DNA from: Candidatus Methanomethylophilaceae archaeon
GTDB taxonomy: Archaea > Thermoplasmatota > Thermoplasmata > Methanomassiliicoccales > Methanomethylophilaceae
Direction: 5' to 3'
Assembly (NCBI GenBank): GCA_017616575.1
Contig: JAFZXW010000110.1
Span: 1 to 5,209, forward strand
Length of the DNA: 5,209 nt
In this document: piece after piece, positions 1-4,220 of the stretch
Layout of the letters: each line of letters opens with the position of its first letter
Numbering within the stretch: the stretch's first letter is position 1
Notes under the pieces: generated by a model
What the model saw: the letters and a program-made list of their open reading frames with translations, nothing else
Told to the model about the DNA's origin: nothing
Databases searched by the model: none
Made by a program: the position numbers and the translations under genes

Positions 1-2
1 AG

Positions 3-50
3 GGGAAGGTCCTGATCGTGCAGGCGGACGTGCCGAGGCCGTCACTGTGA
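3..50 (+). CDS. C-terminal end of an upstream gene, partial
   Basis: An open frame enters from the left edge and ends at a TGA at 48-50. The last residues read GKVLIVQADVPRPSL. The mix of hydrophobic and charged residues is protein-like, and the stop lies just before a promoter-like sequence and the next gene, so this is probably the tail of a real + strand gene. Fifteen residues are too few to name a family, and a chance open frame of this length cannot be excluded. Confidence 0.4.
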   Translation, partial: GKVLIVQADVPRPSL

Positions 51-55
51 TATAA
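48..55 (+). promoter_or_regulatory. TATA-like box of a leaderless promoter
   Basis: The octamer TGATATAA overlaps the stop codon of the upstream fragment. Its centre lies about 27 bases before the ATG at 79, the usual archaeal distance from TATA box to transcription start. No Shine-Dalgarno sequence precedes 73 or 79. Together these suggest a leaderless transcript starting at or next to the ATG at 79. The spacing and the missing ribosome site are seen; promoter function is inferred. Confidence 0.35.
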
Positions 56-78
56 CGACCATAACTTACTTTATGGGT

Positions 79-933
79 ATGATATGGATTGTGCGCGAAG
101 ACGGGCAGATGGCGAAGGCGGGGTACGACATAAAGCCGGGGCACGACCCCAAGAAGGCCATGCTTAACACCTTCCCGGACCTGGGGGAGCAGACTTGCGG
201 GCTGGGCGGATGCCTCGTACTGAAGTCGGGGCCGGACAAGGTGCCGATGCTGAAGAACATCGACGCCATAGTGTTGTGGGTTATGGGGTGCTGGACGGCC
301 GCCACCGTCAGGGAGGAGCAGGAAGGAGGGAATCCGTCGCAGTACTACGTCCGCAACCCCCAGGAGGCTGTCGACATGGCGAGGGAGAGGTGGGCCATGA
401 GGACCGCCAGGGTGACGCGCGTGTCGGCCCTCGTCGGCAAGACGCAGGTGTGGGACTCGTCGTGCGCCCATGAGGTGACGCCCCAGAATTTCTCCGAGTT
501 GAAAAGGGTGGACGGCACCGGAAGCAAGAGGACGGTCCGCGCCGGGATCCAGGACGTTTTTTCTTTCCAGACCGCCGACGGCAGGCTCGTGACCATCGGC
601 AGGGTGTATGAGAAGGACGGTAAGTCCAGGCCGGTACACGCCTTCTACGAGGCGTTGCGAAGGAGGCACGGTGATGATATGGTTCGTGCGCGAGGACGGG
701 GCTGTCGCGAGGATGGATTTCCCGCGCTTCAAAAAGTGCGACATCAAGGCCGCCATCATCCGCGACCTGCGCGTGAGGTGCATGGACGAAGAAGCCCTGA
801 AAGGGCTCGTTATACTTCCGGAGGGCCCCGAGGACGCCCATTACCTGAGAGGCCACGGCGACTTCTCCGAGTGGAGGTGGGAGCACTGGAGGGCGGCGGT
901 GATGGAGCAGACGGTCGGCCAAAAGGTGCCTGA
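79..933 (+). CDS. Unknown protein, first of a tandem paralogue pair; 3' end probably frameshifted
   Basis: I do not recognise the family. The genuine part appears to be about the first 190 residues. It starts MIWIVREDG and has an EAVDMARER block near residue 97, a VWDSS block near 124, and a YEKDGK block near 180. All have counterparts in the same order in the next gene (MIWFVREDG, EAVDMAR, MWDS, KDGK). ATG 79 is chosen over ATG 73 because it matches the paralogue's N-terminus and fits a leaderless start. After about 660 the frame continues to a TGA at 931-933, but this extension is rich in Arg, Gly and Pro and lies wholly over the start of the second gene, so it looks like the shadow of that gene. 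A TGA in another frame at 672-674 overlaps the next ATG, and one missing base between about 623 and 672 would restore it, giving roughly 198 residues. No signal peptide, membrane segment or catalytic motif was seen; probably cytosolic. The existence of a gene is fairly secure; its end is not. Confidence 0.6.
   Translation: MIWIVREDGQMAKAGYDIKPGHDPKKAMLNTFPDLGEQTCGLGGCLVLKSGPDKVPMLKNIDAIVLWVMGCWTAATVREEQEGGNPSQYYVRNPQEAVDMARERWAMRTARVTRVSALVGKTQVWDSSCAHEVTPQNFSELKRVDGTGSKRTVRAGIQDVFSFQTADGRLVTIGRVYEKDGKSRPVHAFYEALRRRHGDDMVRARGRGCREDGFPALQKVRHQGRHHPRPAREVHGRRSPERARYTSGGPRGRPLPERPRRLLRVEVGALEGGGDGADGRPKGA
661..666 (+). promoter_or_regulatory. Shine-Dalgarno site setting the start of the second paralogue
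   Basis: AGGAGG lies 7 bases before the ATG at 674. It selects that ATG over an upstream in-frame candidate at 608, which has no such site and whose added residues (an Arg, Ser and Pro-rich stretch) lie in the shadow of the first gene. A GTG at 671 is also in frame but is only 4 bases from the site. Confidence 0.7.
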
Positions 934-1303
934 CATCGAGACTTATGCCACGCCGGAAGAGGCTGTTGACATGGCCAGATGCGTCAAGGCCGTCGCCGAA
1001 GGCGAAGAGAGGGCCAGCAGGGTGTGGGCGGTCAATGACTGGGAGCACCCTACGGTCGTTATGTGGGACTCCCGGAAGATTCACGGCATTCCGCCGGACG
1101 AGTGGCAGGCGGTGCATGCCGAGGCCAAGCAGGGGACGCTCCGTAGGGTAGATTATGACAAGGACCGTTTCATTCTTATATCGGAGGCCCCCCTGCGCAG
1201 AATCGTCTTTGGTGTTAAATGCAAGGACGGTAAGATGCAGGGGGCCATATCAGTGTTCTGGGAGGACTATCCCGAAAGGGATTTGACCATCCGGGGCTCT
1301 TGA
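674..1303 (+). CDS. Unknown protein, second of the tandem paralogue pair
   Basis: A 209-residue protein of unrecognised family. It starts MIWFVREDG after a strong ribosome site, carries PEEAVDMAR near residue 97, a VVMWDSRK block near 131, and KCKDGKMQG near 187, and ends ERDLTIRGS. These blocks keep the order and approximate spacing found in the preceding gene, while the rest has diverged widely, so the two look like an old tandem duplication. The protein is Trp-rich in its middle (an EWRWEHWR stretch near residue 65) and mixed in charge, without an evident signal peptide or membrane helix, so it is probably soluble. The TGATG arrangement at 672-676 suggests it was once translationally coupled to the first gene. 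No function can be assigned from motifs; a small lineage-restricted family is the simplest reading. Confidence 0.75.
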   Translation: MIWFVREDGAVARMDFPRFKKCDIKAAIIRDLRVRCMDEEALKGLVILPEGPEDAHYLRGHGDFSEWRWEHWRAAVMEQTVGQKVPDIETYATPEEAVDMARCVKAVAEGEERASRVWAVNDWEHPTVVMWDSRKIHGIPPDEWQAVHAEAKQGTLRRVDYDKDRFILISEAPLRRIVFGVKCKDGKMQGAISVFWEDYPERDLTIRGS

Positions 1304-1340
1304 GGTCGCATGACCGAGTATTCCAACATTTTGTCGGATT

Positions 1341-1350
1341 ACCATATACT
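1341..1350 (+). promoter_or_regulatory. TATA-like box before the dehydrogenase gene
   Basis: ACCATATACT sits in the 77-base gap between the paralogue pair and the dehydrogenase gene. With archaeal spacing, transcription would start near 1370-1373, just ahead of or within the ribosome-site region. It is the only AT-rich, TATA-like stretch in the gap, so it is the best candidate promoter for the two-gene unit. The match is weak. Confidence 0.3.
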
Positions 1351-1368
1351 TCTCACACATCATCTGCC

Positions 1369-1373
1369 GGAGG
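1369..1373 (+). promoter_or_regulatory. Shine-Dalgarno site of the dehydrogenase gene
   Basis: GGAGG lies 7 bases before ATG 1381 and decides that start. The frame is open upstream to a TTG at 1300, but that extension crosses the intergenic gap and its residues have no counterpart at the N-terminus of this enzyme family. Confidence 0.7.
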
Positions 1374-1380
1374 CCGTGGA

Positions 1381-2364
1381 ATGAGGGCTTTCATTTACAA
1401 CTGCCGTAGGTTCGACGAGGAGGAGCTGTTCAGAAGGGAGGCCGAGGGGCTCGGGATGGAGCTCGGGCTCACCGAGGAGTCCCCCACCCTGGAGAACTGC
1501 GGCCTCGCCGAGGGGAGCGACTTCATTTCTGTGATAACCACCCCGATAACGGCGGAGATGATGGACCGCTACAAGGAGCTGGGCGTCAGGATGATCTGCA
1601 CCCGGACCATAGGGTACAACCACATCGACATCGACCATGCGAGGCGCATCGGGATGGCAGTCTCGCACATAACCTACAGCTCCGACGGCGTGGCGGAGTA
1701 CACGGTCATGATGATCCTCGCCGCCGTACGGAGGCTGAGGCTCATCCAGGAGCGCAACTCCGCCAACGACTTCAGGCTCGAGGGCCTCATGGGCAGGCAG
1801 CTCAGGGACCTCACGGTGGGGATAGTGGGCGCCGGGGCGATAGGGAGGACGGTCATGAGGGACCTGTCCGGCTTCGGATGCAAGGTCGTGTATTACAACC
1901 GCAGCCCCTCCCCGCAGGCGGACGGGCTCGGCGAGCGCATGGGACTGGACGGGCTGCTGGCCGTCAGCGACGTCGTGTCCCTGCATCTGGAGCACAACCC
2001 CCAGACGCACCATATCATCGGCGCGAGGGAGTTCGCCCTCATGAAGGAGGGCGCCGTTCTCGTGAACACCGCCAGGGGCCCTCTGGTGGACACCGGCGCA
2101 TTGCTCGACGCGCTGGAGGGCGGGCGTCTGGGCGGAGCGGCGCTGGATGTCATCGAGGACGAGTTCGGATACTATTACAACGACTGCAGGGGGGTGGACC
2201 TGGGCGACCATGTCATGGAGAGGCTGCGTTCCAGGACCGACGTCCTGCTGACCCACCACATGGCGTTCTACTACGACAGGGCGATATCGGACATGGTCCG
2301 CAACTGCCTCGAGGCGATGAAGGCGCTGGACGAGGGGGCCGAGGTCCCGTTCCGCCTCGCGTGA
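1381..2364 (+). CDS. VanH-like D-2-hydroxyacid (D-lactate) dehydrogenase
   Basis: A 327-residue member of the D-isomer-specific 2-hydroxyacid dehydrogenases, which reduce 2-oxoacids to D-2-hydroxyacids with NAD(P)H; it is likely cytosolic. The catalytic-domain halves flank a Rossmann nucleotide-binding domain with GIVGAGAIGR at 147-156 (GxGxxG). Expected active-site residues are R232 in NTARGPLVDT, E261 in DVIEDE and H293 in THHMAFYY. The TRTIGYNHID block (74-83), HDFRL-like NDFRLEG (129-135), SGFGCKVV (163-170) and GGAALDV (251-257) followed by an aromatic FGYYYNDC stretch (262-269) closely resemble VanH and fermentative D-lactate dehydrogenases more than phosphoglycerate or glycerate dehydrogenases. 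The length is normal. The gene ends 4 bases before a phosphopantetheinyl transferase gene and is probably co-transcribed with it. Pyruvate is the default substrate by similarity; a branched or aromatic 2-oxoacid is possible. No D-Ala-D-Lac ligase is adjacent, so glycopeptide resistance is not implied. Confidence 0.92.
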   Translation: MRAFIYNCRRFDEEELFRREAEGLGMELGLTEESPTLENCGLAEGSDFISVITTPITAEMMDRYKELGVRMICTRTIGYNHIDIDHARRIGMAVSHITYSSDGVAEYTVMMILAAVRRLRLIQERNSANDFRLEGLMGRQLRDLTVGIVGAGAIGRTVMRDLSGFGCKVVYYNRSPSPQADGLGERMGLDGLLAVSDVVSLHLEHNPQTHHIIGAREFALMKEGAVLVNTARGPLVDTGALLDALEGGRLGGAALDVIEDEFGYYYNDCRGVDLGDHVMERLRSRTDVLLTHHMAFYYDRAISDMVRNCLEAMKALDEGAEVPFRLA

Positions 2365-2368
2365 TGAC

Positions 2369-3028
2369 ATGAGGTGCATGGTCGCCGACGCCGGCATGGC
2401 TGACCTCGGGCTGGCTATGAGGGCGCTGACCGGGGAGAGAGCTAGGCTGGCGTCGTCCTTCCTTTTCGAGCGGGACAGGCGCCTCTCCGCCGTCGCGGGG
2501 CTGTTCATGGGATGGATCTCCGCGGAATACGGCACGGAGATCTTTGTCGATCCCAATGGGAAGCCGCACGCCTCCGGGGACAAGGTGCACTTCAACGTCT
2601 CCCATTCCGGAAGGTACGTGGCTTGCGCCGTGGCGGACGTCCCGGTTGGGATAGACATCGAGGCCCAGGGGGACAACCTGGACTTGCTCCGGTCGGTGGC
2701 CGTCCCGGAGGAGAGGGAGGAGTTCGCCCGCCTTCCGGAGGAGGAGAGGGAGGCGGTGTTCTGCAGGATGTGGACCGCGAAGGAGAGCTACATGAAGGCG
2801 GTCGGGCTGGGGATGTCCATCCCCCCGGACTCCTTCCGCGTGGTCGGGGACGGGGGGATAACAGACAGGTGGATCCCTAGGCTCTACCGCATCCTGGAGC
2901 TGGACGCCCCGGAGGGGTACCGCATGTCGGTCTGCACCGCCGGGGATCCCGGGGAAGTTGTCCTGGATACGGCGGACCCCGATGCCTTGGCCAGGCTCAT
3001 ACTCGATTCCCGCCGATCCCTGTCCTAG
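2369..3028 (+). CDS. Sfp-type 4'-phosphopantetheinyl transferase
   Basis: This enzyme class moves the 4'-phosphopantetheine arm of coenzyme A onto a conserved serine of acyl or peptidyl carrier proteins, turning apo-carriers into active holo-forms. The protein has 219 residues, usual for the Sfp group. The signature motifs are in order: GKP at 64-66 with FNVSHS at 75-80, VGIDIE at 93-98 (D96 and E98 expected to bind magnesium), and WTAKESYMKAVGLG at 135-148 (E139 as third magnesium ligand, K138 and K143 conserved). The first ATG is 4 bases after the dehydrogenase stop and has no clear ribosome site, which suggests translation coupled to the upstream gene; ATG 2378 or 2396 are possible later starts. 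It stops at TAG 3026-3028. A target carrier protein is not in the window. A PPTase of this type usually serves non-ribosomal peptide or polyketide synthesis, although a general carrier role cannot be excluded. Confidence 0.93.
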   Translation: MRCMVADAGMADLGLAMRALTGERARLASSFLFERDRRLSAVAGLFMGWISAEYGTEIFVDPNGKPHASGDKVHFNVSHSGRYVACAVADVPVGIDIEAQGDNLDLLRSVAVPEEREEFARLPEEEREAVFCRMWTAKESYMKAVGLGMSIPPDSFRVVGDGGITDRWIPRLYRILELDAPEGYRMSVCTAGDPGEVVLDTADPDALARLILDSRRSLS

Positions 3029-3071
3029 AGGCGATTGGCGCGTTCATGTACGCGATACCGCGTTATCGCCT
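3029..3071. repeat. Nested inverted repeat between convergent genes
   Basis: AGGCGAT (3029-3035) pairs perfectly with ATCGCCT (3065-3071), and inside it CGCGT (3039-3043) pairs with ACGCG (3050-3054) around a 6-base loop. It starts directly after the PPTase stop and covers the last codon and stop of the opposite-strand scaffold-like gene. It could act as a shared transcription end or 3' stabiliser, or mark a recombination junction. It lacks the T-run of a classic intrinsic terminator. Pairing is seen; function is inferred. Confidence 0.4.
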
Positions 3072-3455
3072 GCCGTGTGTGATTGCTTTGGATTGATTCA
3101 AGCGTACTGGACTTGCGGAAGACGGCGTGTTGCGGGAGATGGCGAGCCTGAGCCCCCTCTCGGCGTCCTCCGCCCTCCTCGTGAGGGACTGGATGGCGTC
3201 CTCCTGCTCGGCCTTGAGCCTCGCCTCCTCGTCCATCTGCGCCCTCCGGAGGGCCTTCGCGTGGTCCTCCTTGAGCGCCCTCACCTCGGCCTCGTGCTTG
3301 GCCCGGACCTCGCCGATGCGCTTGCCGATTATCTCGTCCAGCGCCCTCTGCTGGTCCTCGGTGAAGGTCACCTGCTGCGGCCGGTCCTGCGCCTGCGCCT
3401 GGTCGGGCGCTGCGCCCTGGCCATTTCCGGGATCCTGAGTCTGCGTGTCTGCCAC
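3063..3455 (-). CDS. Phage head scaffold-like coiled-coil protein, probably 3'-truncated
   Basis: A 130-residue protein starting at GTG 3453-3455. Residues 1-28 are a low-complexity Gln, Asp, Ala and Pro segment. Then FTEDQQRALDEIIGKR (31-46) leads into a long charged helix rich in Glu, Lys, Arg and Ala to about residue 105, a likely coiled coil. This layout matches the N-terminal part of DUF4355/GP20-type capsid scaffolds of tailed viruses, which guide capsid assembly inside the procapsid and are commonly longer (around 180-220 residues from general knowledge). The last 20 or so residues, after SRNT at 107-110, are uncharged and unlike the helix, as if the frame ran into foreign sequence. 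No capsid gene follows; a host-type gene converges from the other side. Its position downstream of an ADP-ribosyltransferase protein supports a viral head module. The family call rests on composition and layout, so an unrelated coiled-coil protein remains possible. Confidence 0.65.
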   Translation of the reverse strand: MADTQTQDPGNGQGAAPDQAQAQDRPQQVTFTEDQQRALDEIIGKRIGEVRAKHEAEVRALKEDHAKALRRAQMDEEARLKAEQEDAIQSLTRRAEDAERGLRLAISRNTPSSASPVRLNQSKAITHGRR

Positions 3456-3461
3456 GGTCTA

Positions 3462-3467
3462 CCCTCC
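3462..3467 (-). promoter_or_regulatory. Shine-Dalgarno site deciding the GTG start of the scaffold-like gene
   Basis: On the minus strand GGAGGG lies 6 bases before GTG 3455-3453. The good spacing supports this non-ATG start and a translated gene. Confidence 0.65.
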
Positions 3468-3497
3468 GTTACGGTGGCCTTAGCTATGATTCGCGCG

Positions 3498-3504
3498 TTA
3501 TTTA
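3498..3504 (-). promoter_or_regulatory. TATA-like box upstream of the scaffold-like gene
   Basis: The minus strand reads TAAATAA, preceded by a run of C. Archaeal spacing would put the transcript start near 3475, leaving a leader of about 20 bases that contains the ribosome site. This would let the scaffold-like gene be transcribed independently of the genes to its right. Spacing is seen; activity is inferred. Confidence 0.35.
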
Positions 3505-3737
3505 GGGGCAATCCGGGGCCCGCCGAAGAGGACGGATGTCCGACCTCGAACAGAGGCGAAGGAAGCTCCCGTGGCATGTGGACACACGGCATACGGATTT
3601 GTCTGATGCAAGACAGATAAGGAAGCCGCAGGCGGACGGATGCACTGAGGAAAACCGCCTTGCGACGCAGGCAGGAAGGAAGGGAAGGGATTTAGGGGCG
3701 GCGGAGGCTCGGACGTTCCTGCGGAAAGGATACCAAA

Positions 3738-3759
3738 CTGGTAGGGTGCTGGTAGGGCA
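3738..3759. repeat. Two tandem copies of an 11-base unit
   Basis: CTGGTAGGG occurs at 3738-3746 and again at 3749-3757, exactly 11 bases apart (units CTGGTAGGGTG and CTGGTAGGGCA). Direct repeats one helical turn apart can be protein-binding sites, and this pair is upstream of the scaffold-like gene on its strand. Two copies alone may also be replication slippage. Confidence 0.45.
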
Positions 3760-3818
3760 TTGGACACTCGTGCGGGCCCGAAGTCCGACCAGTCGTCCCC
3801 AGGCCACTCGACCCCGAA

Positions 3819-4220
3819 CTAATCCCAGATCGCCTTGGCCTCGTCGCGGGACACCACGCCCAGACGGACGGACTCGAACGGACTCCCGTCGTAGAAGCGG
3901 TGGGGAAGCAGGTCCATCCCGTCGAATGTGCTCTCCCAGCAGTCGTCGGACTCGGGGTATACCTCAGGCAGGTCGCAACCGTGGAGGCGGAAGAACTCGC
4001 GGGCCTCCTCCTCGGTGATTTCGCGACTCCCGATTCCCGGAGGTATACCGAGATCCTCCTGGAACTTCCTGATTTCTGGACTTAACCTGACTGAGGGATC
4101 GCTGACTTTCCAGCAAGAACCGTCAAAGGAGGGCATAGAATCCTTCACGGCTCTGCGAACCATCATTCTGGCCTTCTCGACTTCATCCGGAATGATGAGT
4201 TTCCATCTCTCGTGGTCCAT
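3819..4220 (-). CDS. Unknown 133-residue acidic protein overlapping the ADP-ribosyltransferase gene
   Basis: I do not recognise the family. The protein starts at ATG 4220-4218, preceded by GGGGAG at 5 bases, and stops at TAG. Its first 38 bases overlap the end of the ADP-ribosyltransferase gene in another frame, so the two are likely translationally coupled. The N-terminal 30 residues look helical and amphipathic (VEKARMMVRRAVKDSM). The middle and C-terminal parts are acidic, with EEEAREFFRLHG near 71-81, several aromatic residues, and cysteines at 36, 82 and 94 in no metal-site spacing. No signal peptide or membrane segment was seen. Two roles are plausible from context: a small structural or accessory protein of the head module, or a partner or immunity protein for the enzyme next door. 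Neither is shown by sequence motifs. Confidence 0.75.
   Translation of the reverse strand: MDHERWKLIIPDEVEKARMMVRRAVKDSMPSFDGSCWKVSDPSVRLSPEIRKFQEDLGIPPGIGSREITEEEAREFFRLHGCDLPEVYPESDDCWESTFDGMDLLPHRFYDGSPFESVRLGVVSRDEAKAIWD

Larger units (their letters stand above)
3456..3818. other. 363-base gap without a credible gene
   Basis: Frames are open here on both strands, but their products are rich in Arg, Pro, Ser and Cys, have no ribosome sites and resemble no family, so I call no gene. The gap holds a TATA-like box and ribosome site for the scaffold-like gene, a purine-only run of AGG and AAGG units (3671-3690), a 10-base direct repeat ATTTAGGGGC (3500-3509 and 3690-3699), and a tandem 9-base repeat at 3738-3757. 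I found no tRNA cloverleaf. Viral head operons are usually compact, so this may be the site of a decayed gene, a small RNA or an internal promoter. Confidence 0.5.

Noticed and set aside
608..673. Upstream extension of the second paralogue to ATG 608
   Set aside because: The added residues have no counterpart in the paralogue, there is no ribosome site, and a strong AGGAGG correctly precedes ATG 674.
1300..1380. TTG start at 1300 for the dehydrogenase
   Set aside because: It crosses an intergenic, AT-richer promoter-like stretch, and a good ribosome site marks ATG 1381.
1381..2364. Vancomycin-resistance gene vanH proper
   Set aside because: No vanA-type ligase or vanX dipeptidase is adjacent, so only VanH-like similarity is claimed.
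1360..2676. Long minus-strand open frame of 438 codons
   Set aside because: It lies antisense to two motif-verified genes and its product is a composition artefact of high GC.
2958..3620. Plus-strand open frame across the PPTase end and scaffold-like gene
   Set aside because: It overlaps two better-supported genes in other frames and changes character at each boundary, as shadows do.
3738..3800. Possible tRNA-like T-loop (GGCCCGAAGTCC)
   Set aside because: The flanking bases do not form a T-stem, and no acceptor or anticodon stem could be drawn.
3536..4018. Plus-strand open frame of 160 codons
   Set aside because: Its second half is an Arg, Pro and Gly-rich shadow of the minus-strand 133-residue gene, and its first half has no ribosome site or recognisable motif.
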